Assembly: GCA_903907855.1 (NCBI GenBank)
Contig: CAIVPT010000141.1
Location: 1 to 61,438 of the forward strand
DNA from: an uncultured Synechococcaceae cyanobacterium
GTDB lineage: Bacteria; Cyanobacteriota; Cyanobacteriia; PCC-6307; Cyanobiaceae
DNA: 61,438 bases
Reading direction: 5' to 3'
The notes below the pieces were generated by a model. It was not told the DNA's origin, ran no database searches, and saw only the letters and a program-made list of their open reading frames with translations. A program made the position numbers and the translations under genes. Positions 28,711-38,302 of this stretch are shown here, piece after piece. Position 1 is the stretch's first letter, and each line of letters opens with the position of its first letter.

Positions 28711-29937
28711 TCACTGGCGATGGCTGGCCTGCATCCCGAGCACGAATTTGGTGAGGCTGAACATCACAAGGCAGCTGGCCAACACGGTGAAGAATCCCTT
28801 GCTCTTCCAGCCGTGCTGGGGGTCTTCGGGCATCTGGGGAGCGGAGAGCAGGGCCATGAACTTCTGCTGGCGCTTGCTCTCCACCCTCGCCTTCTCCACA
28901 GAGGTGAGGGCAAGCTTGTAGGTGTCGGTGGCGAAGGTCACATCGGATTCGAGCTTCACCACATCCGCCGCCTTGCGGTTGAGGTTGCGACCTTTGCTGG
29001 ACACCAGCGAGCGGCGCTCCTGGGCAATCTGCGCCTCCAGCTCCTTGGCCTCATCGGCGATGGCGAGCACCTCCGGTTCACGGGGATCCTTGTATTGACG
29101 CCGCAGGGTGGCCAGCTCCACCTTCTTCTCCACCAAACGCTCCTGCAGCTTGCTGATCGTGGCGCTGGCGAGCTCGGCCTCCCCCTTGGGATCGATCACA
29201 ACGGCGTTGGCGTTCTGATAGGTGATGAGGCGATTCTTGGCCTGCTCAAGATTGGTACGGGTTCGCCGCAACTCCTCCTCAGCAAAATCGAGTTGCTTTA
29301 GGCTTATATCTTGGTTGAGACGGTTCACAAATTGCTCGCTCTTGGCGAGCATAAAGCGATTGAGATCAAAGGAGGATTTTGGGTTCAGGCCAACGGTGCG
29401 CAACACAATTGCACCGGAGAGTTCATCGAGAGTCACCGAAACCTGCTTCTTGAAAAAGCCAAGACGCTTCTCGGGGCTCAGCCCGGGTTTGATGCCGGCG
29501 AAGGGGTCGCGGCGGTCGCGGGCGTAGGCGGCATCGAGGTCGTAGCTGCGGCTGAGATCGTTGAGCACCTGCGGCGACTGCAGGTAGGTTTTAAGGAAGC
29601 GCGCATCCTCGAGCGAAAGCTGGTTGGTGCGGCCGAGCAGGGAGCCGAGGCTGCCGCCATCGGCATTGGCGGCATCCTCCGCCTTGCGGATCACAAAATC
29701 GGAGCGGGTGACGTAGCGATCCCGGGCAACGGCAAAGAAATAGAAGGCGGAAGCTGCAATCGGCAGCAGCAGCAGCTGGGCCACGGAAAGCCGCTGCAGT
29801 GGGTTGACGCGGGGCCGGGGTGGCTTGATGGGAACCACCTTGCCGTCGGTGGCAATGGCGTCGTCGGCGAGCTTTTCCTCCTCCTCCGGGCGGGCAAAGA
29901 AGCGCTTGAGCGGATTGGCGTTGTCGAGGTCGTACAT
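28711..29937 (-). CDS. kpsE: Capsule export inner-membrane protein, KpsE-like
   Basis: A 408-residue polysaccharide co-polymerase/export protein of the KpsE/BexC/CtrB type. It has a basic cytoplasmic N-terminus, a first membrane segment LLLLPIAASAFYFFAVA near residue 55, a long periplasmic part with coiled-coil helices (residues 230-350), and a second membrane segment GFFTVLASCLVMFSLTKFV near the C-terminus. It would bridge the KpsMT transporter to the outer-membrane exporter. There is no C-terminal tyrosine kinase domain, unlike Wzc. The 18-base gap to kpsT indicates one operon. Confidence 0.87.
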   Translation of the reverse strand: MYDLDNANPLKRFFARPEEEEKLADDAIATDGKVVPIKPPRPRVNPLQRLSVAQLLLLPIAASAFYFFAVARDRYVTRSDFVIRKAEDAANADGGSLGSLLGRTNQLSLEDARFLKTYLQSPQVLNDLSRSYDLDAAYARDRRDPFAGIKPGLSPEKRLGFFKKQVSVTLDELSGAIVLRTVGLNPKSSFDLNRFMLAKSEQFVNRLNQDISLKQLDFAEEELRRTRTNLEQAKNRLITYQNANAVVIDPKGEAELASATISKLQERLVEKKVELATLRRQYKDPREPEVLAIADEAKELEAQIAQERRSLVSSKGRNLNRKAADVVKLESDVTFATDTYKLALTSVEKARVESKRQQKFMALLSAPQMPEDPQHGWKSKGFFTVLASCLVMFSLTKFVLGMQASHRQ

Positions 29938-29955
29938 GGCCGGGGAAGGGCGGGT

Positions 29956-30660
29956 TCAGAGAGCGGGATCGCTGGAGAGGGCGGGGGCGGACTCGGTGCC
30001 GGCGAGCAGGCGATCGGTGTGAATCGCCACAGCCTCGTCGAGATTCTCGAAGATCTCAATCTTACCGTCTTCCAAAATGAAAGCCCGATCGCAGTGCAGC
30101 TTGAGCCCCCAGAGGTTGTGGTCCACCATCAAAAAATCGGCATACTTCTTGCGATCAAGAAGCACACGCTTGCTCTTCTCGCGGAAACGCTGGTCGCCCG
30201 CAGCCGTCACCTCGTCGATCAGGTACACATCAAAGTCGAACGCCATCGACAGACCAAAGGCGACCCGGGAGCGCATGCCGCTGGAATAGGTCTTGAAGGG
30301 GCGGTCGAAGTAGACACCCAGCTCGGCGAATTCCTCCACATACCTCACCTTGCGCGGAACATCCGCCTTGCCAGCGTAGATGCGGCTCACAAACGTGACG
30401 TTCTCCCGCCCCGTGAGGCTCCCCTGGAATCCGCCGACGAGCCCCACGGGCCAGGAGATGGAGGCATCACTCTCAATGGTGCCGCTATCGGGCAGGTCGA
30501 TGCCACCGAGCAGGCGCAGCAAGGTGCTCTTGCCAGCCCCATTGGCCCCAAGAATGGCCACCGACTCCCCCGTTTCAATGGTGAAGTTGAGGTCTTTGAG
30601 CACCACGCTGCGCTTGCCCTGGTAGGTGAAGCTCTTCGTGAGGTTGCGTACGCGGATCAT
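29956..30660 (-). CDS. kpsT: Capsular polysaccharide ABC transporter ATPase, KpsT-like
   Basis: ATP-binding subunit powering export of the lipid-linked polysaccharide. Over 234 residues it shows Walker [20 protein letters not shown] signature [12 protein letters not shown], Walker [10 protein letters not shown], and an H-loop histidine in MVDHN. This short form has no C-terminal carbohydrate-binding extension, as in group 2 capsule KpsT rather than O-antigen Wzt. The ATG shares one base with the kpsM stop (TGATG), so the two are coupled. Confidence 0.93.
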   Translation of the reverse strand: MIRVRNLTKSFTYQGKRSVVLKDLNFTIETGESVAILGANGAGKSTLLRLLGGIDLPDSGTIESDASISWPVGLVGGFQGSLTGRENVTFVSRIYAGKADVPRKVRYVEEFAELGVYFDRPFKTYSSGMRSRVAFGLSMAFDFDVYLIDEVTAAGDQRFREKSKRVLLDRKKYADFLMVDHNLWGLKLHCDRAFILEDGKIEIFENLDEAVAIHTDRLLAGTESAPALSSDPAL

Positions 30661-31502
30661 CAGAGGGTCAGCAGACGTCGCTCGTTGTTGGCGTAGATCC
30701 AGAGGGCGATGGTGGTCTGGATGGTGACCCAGATCAGCACGTACTCCAGATTGGCGTCGGGGGTGAAGTAATCATCGCTAAGGGAGCGGCGGTTGAGCTC
30801 GATGCAATGCATCAGTGGGTTCCAAACGAAAAAAGGTTTGGACCAGACGGGAAAGGTCCAGTAGCGGAAGGGAACGCCAGAGAGGAACCAAAGGATGCGC
30901 GGTATCCAAACCGCAACTTGGTTAAAGGCTGGCACCAGATGGCCGGCGGTCATGAAGATCAGGCCTGTCGAGAATCCAAGCGCCGCGGAAAGTAGCAGGG
31001 AGATCAGAAAAAGGCCAAGATCGGCTATCACCATCTGATCGAGGTAGATCCAGGTGCCCGCCAGAATCACGAAGAAGCAGCAGGTATAGAGGCCGGTTTC
31101 ACAGACCGTACGGGCAATGACGGTATCGATCGGCTTGACTGGCCGGTAGAACAGCAGGGCTTCATTGGCATCCATCGCCGTCAGGCTGCGGTTGGCGATA
31201 TGGCTAAAAATACTGAAGAGGATGATGCCAGAGGTAAGAAAAAGGATGATATTGAGGCTGCCACCGCGGTTGAGGTTGATCGCCGAGAGAAAGGCCAGCC
31301 AGATCGCCAGCAGCCCCAGGGGCTGCAGCAGCACCCCCAGAAAGCCTCCCCGTACTTCGCTGACGCGTGTGCGCAGCTCGCGATACACCAGCGCATCCAC
31401 AACCCGCCACTGGATCTGCCAGCCACTGAGGTTGTGGATCCCGTCCCGGCCCCGCCCCGGGGGCCCCCCGGGGCGCCTGCGATCGGCCGTGGTGGAGGAC
31501 AA
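30660..31502 (-). CDS. kpsM: Capsular polysaccharide ABC transporter permease, KpsM-like
   Basis: Membrane subunit of the exporter, 280 residues with about six hydrophobic segments (for example [47 protein letters not shown]). It ends in a typical ABC-2 type tail with [11 protein letters not shown]. The N-terminal 35 residues are Arg/Gly-rich and cytoplasmic. The frame opens with TTG at 31502; a later start is possible. It heads the minus-strand operon kpsM-kpsT-kpsE-GT2-PhyH-beta-domain protein. Confidence 0.9.
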   Translation of the reverse strand: MSSTTADRRRPGGPPGRGRDGIHNLSGWQIQWRVVDALVYRELRTRVSEVRGGFLGVLLQPLGLLAIWLAFLSAINLNRGGSLNIILFLTSGIILFSIFSHIANRSLTAMDANEALLFYRPVKPIDTVIARTVCETGLYTCCFFVILAGTWIYLDQMVIADLGLFLISLLLSAALGFSTGLIFMTAGHLVPAFNQVAVWIPRILWFLSGVPFRYWTFPVWSKPFFVWNPLMHCIELNRRSLSDDYFTPDANLEYVLIWVTIQTTIALWIYANNERRLLTL

Positions 31503-31526
31503 AGCGTCAAGAAAAGTCCAGACACC

Positions 31527-32102
31527 TTAACCTGAGACACCAGGGTCCAACACCCAGGTGAGCAGGTCCTTGCGCAGTCCCCGCTGCAGCCGCCGCTCGA
31601 TCCGAGCCACCACCTGGTCCAGCCCCCGAGCCGCCAACGCCCGCCCCCAGCCCGGCACGGCCGGCGCCAGGAGCAGGGACACCTGCAGCTCCCCCACCAG
31701 CCCCGGCAGCTCCCCCATCCCCCCAGCCGGCTGGGCCTCCAGGCGGGCGGCGAGCGCGAAGGCCAACGAGTGTTCCCAACGCCCCAGCCCCACCAGACGG
31801 CAGGCAACACTGGCCACCTCCAGCCAGGGCTCCTGCCAGCGGGCCTGGAGCTCCAGCGTGGGCACCAGCGCGAACGTCAGTAACCGGAACGGCCGCGAGC
31901 GGTAGAGAAAGCGCCCACCGCCGAGCCGCTCCAGCCGGTCGCGGGCCAGCAGGGCAGCCAGCGGGCGATCCACCAGCGCCAGGTACGCGGCCAGCCGCTC
32001 CGGGCTGGCTCCGGCCTCCGGCACCACCAACACGCAGCGCCGGGTGCGGACCACCGGCTCCCCCTTCGGGAGGGACGGTGGCGGAGCGGGACTGGCGGGC
32101 AT
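31527..32102 (-). CDS. DUF1997-like cyanobacterial protein
   Basis: A 191-residue protein. After a Pro-rich leader it has VVRTRRCVLVVPEAG and LLARDRLERLGGGRFLYRSRPF, then VASVACRLVGLGRWEHSLAF and a C-terminal amphipathic helix IERRLQRGLRKDLLTWV. This pattern resembles a cyanobacterial/plastid family of unknown function (DUF1997), probably a lipid- or ligand-binding fold. The ATG at 32102 is chosen because it leaves a 53-base divergent spacer to kpsC; the frame is open further upstream. It ends 24 bases before the kpsM start, so it is probably unrelated to export. Confidence 0.72.
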   Translation of the reverse strand: MPASPAPPPSLPKGEPVVRTRRCVLVVPEAGASPERLAAYLALVDRPLAALLARDRLERLGGGRFLYRSRPFRLLTFALVPTLELQARWQEPWLEVASVACRLVGLGRWEHSLAFALAARLEAQPAGGMGELPGLVGELQVSLLLAPAVPGWGRALAARGLDQVVARIERRLQRGLRKDLLTWVLDPGVSG

Positions 32103-32155
32103 GGGCGTCGCCGGGGAGACTGACCGGATCGGAGCACGGGGCGGGGCGGCAGGCG

Positions 32156-34228
32156 ATGGAGGGTGGCCAGCGCACAAGCCTTCCCCTGCTGCAGGGGTCA
32201 CCGACGCTGGGGGTGCCCACTGCGGGGGTGGCCCGGATCGCCACGCTCGCGCCGCTGCTGCGGCCGGCCCAGCTGCAGCTGGGGGCCTGGGCCTGCCGGG
32301 GCGAGCGGCTCGATGCGGTGCTGGGCTGGGGCAACAAGCCCTCCGCCGAGCGGGCCGCCCAGCTGGCCCGCCGCCGCGGCGTGCCGCTCTGGCGCTGCGA
32401 GGACGGCTTTGTGCGCTCCCTGGGGCTCGGGGTCGACGGCCCGCCGTACTCCCTGGTGCTCGATGACCTGGGCATCTACTACGACGCCAGCGGCCCGAGC
32501 CGGCTGGAGGCGCTGATCGCCGCCGCGCCGGAGGCCGGCCAGCGCGAGCGGGCCGAAGCGCTGCAACACCTCTGGTGCCAGGAGCGGCTGAGCAAGTACA
32601 ACGGCGGCCCCGAATCGTCCCCGCCCCCGGAGCCCTTCGTGCTGGTGGTGGACCAGACGGCGGGCGACCTCTCGATCCGCGGCGGCCTCGCCGATGGCGC
32701 CCGCTTCCAGGACATGCTCCGCAGCGCCCTGGCCGAACATCCACAGCACACGGTGGTGGTGAAGATGCATCCGGAGGTGGCGCGCGGCCGGCGGCGGGGC
32801 CACTTCCAGGCCGCCGAGCTGGCCGAGCCGCGCGTGCGGATCTGCGCCGATGGCGGCCATCCCGCCGCCCTGCTGGAGCGGGCCGATGCGGTGTATGTGG
32901 TCACCTCCCAGCTGGGATTTGAAGCGCTGCTCTGGGGGCGGCCGGTGCACTGCTTCGGCATGCCCTTCTACGCGGGCTGGGGTCTCAGCCGCGACCGGCT
33001 GGCGCCACCCCAGCGGCGGCGCGGCGGCAGCGATCTGGCGCGACTGATCCACGCCGCCCTGGTCGCCTATCCCACCTACCTGGATCCGCACCAGGGCGAA
33101 CCCTGCTCGCCGGAGCGGCTGATGGCGGTGCTGGGCCTGCAGCAGCGTCGCCGCCGCGAGTTGCCGCAGCGGATCGAGGCTTTCGGCTTCAAACCCTGGA
33201 AACAGCCGATCCTGCGGCGCTTCCTGGCCGGCAGCCAGGTGCGCTTCCGCCGCCGCCAGGCCAGCCCCCACGGGTGGGCCCAGGCCTGCGCCATCTGGGG
33301 CCGCGATCCGGGCCCGGGGGTGGCGCGCCGGCAGCGCCAACCCGATCCGCCGCCGCTGCTGCGCCTGGAGGACGGCTTCCTGCGCTCGGTGGGACTGGGG
33401 GCCAACCTGATTGCGCCCGTCTCCTGGGTGGTCGACCGCCGCGGCCTCTACTACGACGCCGGCGCCCCCTCCGATCTGGAAGTGCTGCTGGCGGACCATC
33501 CCTTCAGCGAGGCGGAGCGGCAGCGGGGGGCCGCCCTGCGCCAGCGGCTCCTGGAGGCCGCCCTCACGAAGTACAACCTGCCCGCCCAGCCCTGGCACCG
33601 CCCCCCCCGGGCCGCTCGGGTGGTGCTGGTGCCGGGCCAGGTGGAAAGCGACGCCTCGATCCGCTACGGCGCCGGCCCCCTGCGCACCAACCGGGCGCTG
33701 CTGGAGGCGGTGCGGGCCGCCGAACCCGAGGCGTGGATTCTCTACAAACCGCACCCCGATGTGGTGGCCGGCCTCCGGCCGGAACGGGGGGACGGTTTCG
33801 ACCCCCATTCCCTGTGCGACGAGGTGGTGACCGCAGCGGCCATCGACAGCCTCTACGACGCGGTCGACGCGGTGCATGTGCTCACCTCACTGGCGGGCTT
33901 CGAGGCCCTGCTGCGGGGGCGGGAGGTGCATACCTGGGGACTGCCCTTCTACGCCGGCTGGGGCCTCAGCCACGACCGGCTGACCTGCGAGCGGCGGCGG
34001 CGGCGGCTCGAGCTGGACGAACTGGTATGGGCGGCTTTGATCGCCTATCCGCGCTACGTGAGCCGGCGCAGCGGGCTGTTCGTGGAGGTGGAGGAGGCGG
34101 TGGAGGAGCTCGCCCGCTGGCGCGAGGAGCCCGCCGGCTCCCTGCGGCTGTGGCAGCGCCTGTTCCGCCGCTGGGGACAAATGCGTGAACGGTTCCGAGC
34201 GGACATCGGAGTGGGCCGTTGGGGTTAG
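32156..34228 (+). CDS. kpsC: Capsule linker glycosyltransferase, KpsC-like, two modules
   Basis: A 690-residue protein made of two related glycosyltransferase modules, as in KpsC, which builds the poly-beta-Kdo linker of group 2 capsules by alternating two transferase sites. Module one (about residues 30-345) has WRCEDGFVRSLGLG, VVDQTAGDLSIRGG, VVKMHPEV and GMPFYAGWGLSRDR. Module two (about 350-670) repeats the plan with LRLEDGFLRSVGLG, ESDASIRYG, YKPHPDVV and GLPFYAGWGLSHDR. Both keep the histidine of the KMHP/KPHP motif. The ATG at 32156 follows a GGCGGGGCGGCAGG stretch; upstream in-frame codons would overlap the divergent gene. kpsS follows after 5 bases. Confidence 0.92.
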   Translation: MEGGQRTSLPLLQGSPTLGVPTAGVARIATLAPLLRPAQLQLGAWACRGERLDAVLGWGNKPSAERAAQLARRRGVPLWRCEDGFVRSLGLGVDGPPYSLVLDDLGIYYDASGPSRLEALIAAAPEAGQRERAEALQHLWCQERLSKYNGGPESSPPPEPFVLVVDQTAGDLSIRGGLADGARFQDMLRSALAEHPQHTVVVKMHPEVARGRRRGHFQAAELAEPRVRICADGGHPAALLERADAVYVVTSQLGFEALLWGRPVHCFGMPFYAGWGLSRDRLAPPQRRRGGSDLARLIHAALVAYPTYLDPHQGEPCSPERLMAVLGLQQRRRRELPQRIEAFGFKPWKQPILRRFLAGSQVRFRRRQASPHGWAQACAIWGRDPGPGVARRQRQPDPPPLLRLEDGFLRSVGLGANLIAPVSWVVDRRGLYYDAGAPSDLEVLLADHPFSEAERQRGAALRQRLLEAALTKYNLPAQPWHRPPRAARVVLVPGQVESDASIRYGAGPLRTNRALLEAVRAAEPEAWILYKPHPDVVAGLRPERGDGFDPHSLCDEVVTAAAIDSLYDAVDAVHVLTSLAGFEALLRGREVHTWGLPFYAGWGLSHDRLTCERRRRRLELDELVWAALIAYPRYVSRRSGLFVEVEEAVEELARWREEPAGSLRLWQRLFRRWGQMRERFRADIGVGRWG

Positions 34229-34233
34229 GGTTT

Positions 34234-36234
34234 ATGTCCATTTCCCCGACCTGCTTGTCGCCAGCGGTATCCATCGAGGGCCCCGTGCTGCTGCTGATGG
34301 GCCCGCTCGGCAGCTTCTTTGCACGGCTCGCCGCGCATCTGGAGGAGCGGGGGGTTGCGGTGTGGAAGGTTGCGTTCCCCCTGCACGAATTCGGATTCCC
34401 GCCCCACATGCGGCTGCCCTACGAAGGGGCGATGGCTGAATTCCGCTCCTTTCTGCGGGAAGAGATCGAAGCCAAGGGAATTCGCCATCTGTTTATGTAT
34501 GGCGATTTCATCGATCCCCACAGCATCGCCATCGAGCTGGTGCGTGAGCTCAATACGGAGCGGCCCCCCGCCAGCCGAATCGACGCCTGGGTATTCGAAC
34601 TTGGCTATGTGCGGCCCAACTATGTGAGCCTGGAGCGCGAAAGCGTCAACGCCCGCTCCGGCCTCAACCGCCCCGTCGATTTCTACCGCGCCCTGCCGCC
34701 GGTGAGCGCCATCCCCCAATCCCAGCGGGAAACGGGCATCCGCTGGCGCAAATGGTGGAAGACCCCCACCTTCATCCAACACGCCTTCACCCCTTACCGC
34801 ATCATCGAGGGCCCCCACAAGCTGCAACCGGAGCCCGCCTATCTGCTGGCCCAGGTGCGCGGCCTGGCCCGCAAGCACCTGTACCGAATCAGCGAGCGCG
34901 CCATCCTGCGGCGCCTGCGCGGCAACGAGCCGTACATCCTCGTGCCGCTGCAGGTCTCCAGCGACTCCCAGATCAGCCTCGGTTCCCACTACCAGGGGAT
35001 GGAGCCCTTCATCGAGGAGCTGATCGCCTCCTTCGCCGCCCATGGCCGCTCCCACGACCTGCTGGCCTTCAAGCACCATCCCCGTGACCGGGGCTACAAC
35101 CACTACGGCCGCCTGATCCGGCGCCTGGCCCAGGCCCACGGGGTTGCCGACCGCGTTCTCTACTTCCACGACGGTCCGCTCGGCCCGATCCTCAAGCGGG
35201 CCCGGGCCGTGGTCACGATCAACAGCACCGTAGGCCTGCAGGCCCTGTACCACGGGCGGCCCACCAAGGTGCTCGGCCGCACCTTCTACAACCTTCCCGA
35301 CCTCTGCGACCAACAGCCGCTGGAGACGTTCTGGCGGTCCCCCCAGCCCTCCGATCGGGCCCTGTTCCGCCGCTTCTACACCCACCTGATCGAGAGCACC
35401 CAGATCAACGGCAACTTCGACGGCCATTTCCCGTTCTCCGACACCTTCCGCATCTCCCCGGCCCTGGCGATCCATGCCGCCGGCCCCTCTCCAGGAGCGC
35501 TGCAGGTGCTGCGGCGCCTGTTCACCCTGCTGCACGGCCTGGCCCTGTACCAGGTGCAGCTGCTGGCGATCGCGGTAGGGGCGCGCGCCACCGCCCGCCG
35601 CCTTTTGGAGCAGGGCGCCCGGCTGGTGCTTGAGGGGCTGGGGGTGCAGGTGCTGATGGAGCGGCGCCATCGCCCGATCGCCCGCCCCCAGATCCACATC
35701 GCCAACCACGGCAACCCGCTCGATGTGCTCCTCGTGCAGGGCTACTTCCGGGAATGCAGCATGACCACCGCGGCCCGCCACCTGCGCTTCCTGCTACCCC
35801 TGTTCCTGGTGAGCGCCCGCAACTACGGCCACATCCACCTCGACCATCTGTGCCCCAGCTCCAGGCTCGAGGGCCTGCGCCAGCTGCGGCGCCTGATGCA
35901 GCAGCGGGGTCGTCTGTTTCTCTTCCCCAGCGGCTCCCTGATAACGCCGATCACCGAGCGGGTCTCCGGCAGCCTCCACCTGCTGGCCCGCTCCAGCGAT
36001 GCGGTGATCGTTCCCTGGACCAGCTCCTACCGCGGCTTCCGCCCCGCCGAGTTCGAGCTTCGTTACCGCCCGTTTGCCCTGATCTGGGCCCGGCTGATCG
36101 GCCCCCAGGCCACGATTCTCTGCCGGGAGGGGGAGCCGATCGATGTGCGTCGCTTCCCCAACTCCGCTGCCCTCAGCCGCCACATCCGCCGGTACTACGG
36201 CGGCGAAGACGGCCGCCGCCGCCAGACCGCCTAA
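34234..36234 (+). CDS. kpsS: KpsS capsule lipid-linker transferase fused to a PlsC-like acyltransferase
   Basis: A 666-residue fusion. Residues 1-390 match KpsS, which in E. coli adds the first Kdo to lyso-phosphatidylglycerol: MGPLGSFFARLAAHLEERG, WVFELGYVRPNYVSLE, LAFKHHPRDRGYN and VVTINSTVGLQALYHGRP. After an amphipathic linker (about residues 415-475), residues 480-660 have lysophospholipid-acyltransferase features. These are an HX4D motif in NHGNPLD (His492) and FPSGS at 564 in place of the usual FPEGT; the downstream AVIVPW fits the later block of the same family. A fusion of these two activities in one chain is not something I know in characterised capsule systems. ATG 34234 is preferred over TTG 34219, which overlaps kpsC. 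The stop overlaps the convergent GNAT gene by 4 bases. Confidence 0.85.
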   Translation: MSISPTCLSPAVSIEGPVLLLMGPLGSFFARLAAHLEERGVAVWKVAFPLHEFGFPPHMRLPYEGAMAEFRSFLREEIEAKGIRHLFMYGDFIDPHSIAIELVRELNTERPPASRIDAWVFELGYVRPNYVSLERESVNARSGLNRPVDFYRALPPVSAIPQSQRETGIRWRKWWKTPTFIQHAFTPYRIIEGPHKLQPEPAYLLAQVRGLARKHLYRISERAILRRLRGNEPYILVPLQVSSDSQISLGSHYQGMEPFIEELIASFAAHGRSHDLLAFKHHPRDRGYNHYGRLIRRLAQAHGVADRVLYFHDGPLGPILKRARAVVTINSTVGLQALYHGRPTKVLGRTFYNLPDLCDQQPLETFWRSPQPSDRALFRRFYTHLIESTQINGNFDGHFPFSDTFRISPALAIHAAGPSPGALQVLRRLFTLLHGLALYQVQLLAIAVGARATARRLLEQGARLVLEGLGVQVLMERRHRPIARPQIHIANHGNPLDVLLVQGYFRECSMTTAARHLRFLLPLFLVSARNYGHIHLDHLCPSSRLEGLRQLRRLMQQRGRLFLFPSGSLITPITERVSGSLHLLARSSDAVIVPWTSSYRGFRPAEFELRYRPFALIWARLIGPQATILCREGEPIDVRRFPNSAALSRHIRRYYGGEDGRRRQTA

Positions 36235-37139
36235 GCCCCGCTCGGCGTTCCATCCACCAGCCCACGCCACACCGGCAGCAGATCGTCCACCACCAGCCGG
36301 CGGCGCTGGCGGGCCGTGAGCTGATCGAGCTCGCAGTGCATGAGGATCTCGGTGATCTGGTTGAAATCCCGCGCCAGGGACAGACCCACCACCCGGGCGT
36401 TGCCGAGCTGGGCGTAGCGGCGCATCAGCACCGGCACCCGGAAGGGCTCCTGATAGTGCTCCTCCAGCCAGCGCTCCAGCTCCGCGTAGTCGGCGGTGGC
36501 CGGCGGGGAGACCATCGGGCGGTGTGCAGGCGACAGCGGATGGCGAGCCGGCGGCACCCCCAGGGAATCGCGGTAGGGGGGCGCCAGCAGGGCCGCCAGG
36601 AAGCCGTCGTTGAGCGCCTCGCTATGGGCGAAATGGTTGTACGAGACCATCCCCAGCAGGTGGTGATGGCCCGTGGCCAGCGGGATGCTCACCATGGCCT
36701 GCAGGAGCACCATCAGCACCAGGCTGGTGCGCTGGTAGGGGGCGGCCACGAAGGTGCGGCCGATCTCGGCGTAGGCCAGGCCCCGCTCCCGCAGGCTGGC
36801 GTCAAGACCCGGATAGCAATGCTCCAGGTAGGAGCGGTTCCCGTCCCACGGAGGCGGCTGCCAGGCGGAGAGGGCCATGCGCAGGGAACCGGCCAGGGTG
36901 CCGCGCTCCCGGTCCCACACCAACAGATGCCAGTAGTGGGCATCACGACCGTCGAGATCGACATGGCTGGGGCCGTGGGGGGAGATGCGCCGGTAGGTGA
37001 GGGCCCTCACGCTGCCCACCCAGGCGGCGACGCCCTGGAACTGAAGGGGCGAGAGAAAATAGGCGCAGAAACGGTCTGTGCCGAAGCAGCGCTGAGCCTC
37101 AAGATCGCGGGTCAGCTGATGGGAGGGGGGAGGCAGCAC
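36231..37139 (-). CDS. GNAT-type N-acyltransferase, OlsB/hemolysin-like
   Basis: A 302-residue protein with the layout of the PF13444/OlsB-like acyl-ACP-dependent acyltransferases: a basic N-terminal part, HYWHLLVWDRERGTLAGSLRMAL, the core EIGRTFVAAPYQR, and a region of hydrophobic helices ending GMVSYNHF. OlsB-type enzymes N-acylate ornithine to form lyso-ornithine lipid; the substrate here is not identifiable. It is convergent with, and overlaps by 4 bases, the KpsS-PlsC fusion. A GNAT/PlsC pairing is the same combination as OlsB plus OlsA. The start is GTG 37139; no better upstream codon is evident. Confidence 0.68.
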   Translation of the reverse strand: MLPPPSHQLTRDLEAQRCFGTDRFCAYFLSPLQFQGVAAWVGSVRALTYRRISPHGPSHVDLDGRDAHYWHLLVWDRERGTLAGSLRMALSAWQPPPWDGNRSYLEHCYPGLDASLRERGLAYAEIGRTFVAAPYQRTSLVLMVLLQAMVSIPLATGHHHLLGMVSYNHFAHSEALNDGFLAALLAPPYRDSLGVPPARHPLSPAHRPMVSPPATADYAELERWLEEHYQEPFRVPVLMRRYAQLGNARVVGLSLARDFNQITEILMHCELDQLTARQRRRLVVDDLLPVWRGLVDGTPSGA

Positions 37140-37258
37140 CCAGCAGTTCGGCGAACGGGCCGGACGTTCTGATCATCCCCCCCTAGGGTCCCAGGGTGAT
37201 GCCTTGACGGACTCTGGCGAAACTGCCCGGACTCCTGATCCGCGCCTCCGGCGCGCGG

Positions 37259-38206
37259 GTGGCCCTGCTGCACCAGGGGGCCGGCTCGACGATCGATCAC
37301 TTCCTGCGGGGTCCACTTGAGGCGCTGGGGGCCCGGATCGTGGAGATCGATTCAGCCGCCCCACCCACCGCCAGCCAGGGCGCGGAGCTGGCCGACTGCG
37401 AGCTGGTGGTGGTGGTGCGGTACCTGAGCCGCCCCTGGCTGGGGCCGCTGGCGGCCCAGAGGCGGGGCGGCACGCCGGTGGTCTTCCTGATGGATGACGA
37501 CCTGCTCGATCCCGCCGCCCAGGCGGAGCTGCCCCGCGCCTACCGGCGCCGCCTGTGGGAGCGCATCACCCACCTGCGGCGGCGCCTGCCGGAGCTGGTC
37601 GATCGCATCTGGGTCACCAGTGAGGCCCTGGCCGAGAAGTACGAAAGCCTGGGGGTGGAGCGGCTGGAGCTGCGCCCCCATCCGAGCCTGCTGGCGCCGC
37701 GGCCGCGGCTGCAGCTGGCCTATCTGGGCACCAGTGCGCACGAGGCGGAAATCCGGTGGCTGCACCCCCTGCTGGCCACCCTCCAGGGCCGCCATGCCCA
37801 CACCCATGTGGAGCTGTTCGGCGACCACGACGTCAACCGCCGCTTCCGCACCCTGCCACGGGTGCGCATCCTGCACCCGATGCGCTGGCCCAACTACCTG
37901 GCCGAAACGGGCGACGGCCGCATCGACATCCTGCTGACGCCCCTGCTGGCCTCCCCCTTCAACGCGACGCGGGCAGCGGTGAAGCTGATCGACGCCGCCC
38001 GCTGCGGCGCCGCCGGCCTCTACTCCGACCGACCGCCCTACCGGGGCTTCGTGCGCGACGGCCAGGACGGGCTGCTGCTGGCCGATGAGCCGGCCGACTG
38101 GCTCTCAGCGATCGAGCGGCTGATGGCCGACCCCGAGGAACGGCAGCGGTTGGCGGCCGGAGCACGGCGCCGGGCCCTCGCCTTGGCTGAGGGCCACCAG
38201 ACCTGA
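37259..38206 (+). CDS. Glycosyltransferase, GT-B fold
   Basis: A 315-residue protein. The N-terminal half has two Rossmann-like strands (VALLHQGAGS, CELVVVVRYLSRP, VVFLMDDDLLDP). The C-terminal half has the donor-site pattern of family 4-like enzymes (AVKLIDAARCGAAGLYSD, FVRDGQDGLLLADEPADW, ERQRLAAGARRRAL). GTG 37259 is the first usable start because an in-frame stop lies at 37205; the gap to the divergent GNAT gene is 119 bases. It probably transfers a sugar to the capsule or its linker; acceptor and donor are not inferable. Confidence 0.78.
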   Translation: MALLHQGAGSTIDHFLRGPLEALGARIVEIDSAAPPTASQGAELADCELVVVVRYLSRPWLGPLAAQRRGGTPVVFLMDDDLLDPAAQAELPRAYRRRLWERITHLRRRLPELVDRIWVTSEALAEKYESLGVERLELRPHPSLLAPRPRLQLAYLGTSAHEAEIRWLHPLLATLQGRHAHTHVELFGDHDVNRRFRTLPRVRILHPMRWPNYLAETGDGRIDILLTPLLASPFNATRAAVKLIDAARCGAAGLYSDRPPYRGFVRDGQDGLLLADEPADWLSAIERLMADPEERQRLAAGARRRALALAEGHQT

Positions 38207-38302
38207 CGGTGCGCCGGGGCCCGGGCGCGCAGCTGGCCCGCCCGCACCCCGGCCATCGATTTTGTCCCCTAGCCTCATAAGACTTTCTTCTGGACCGCCG
38301 CA

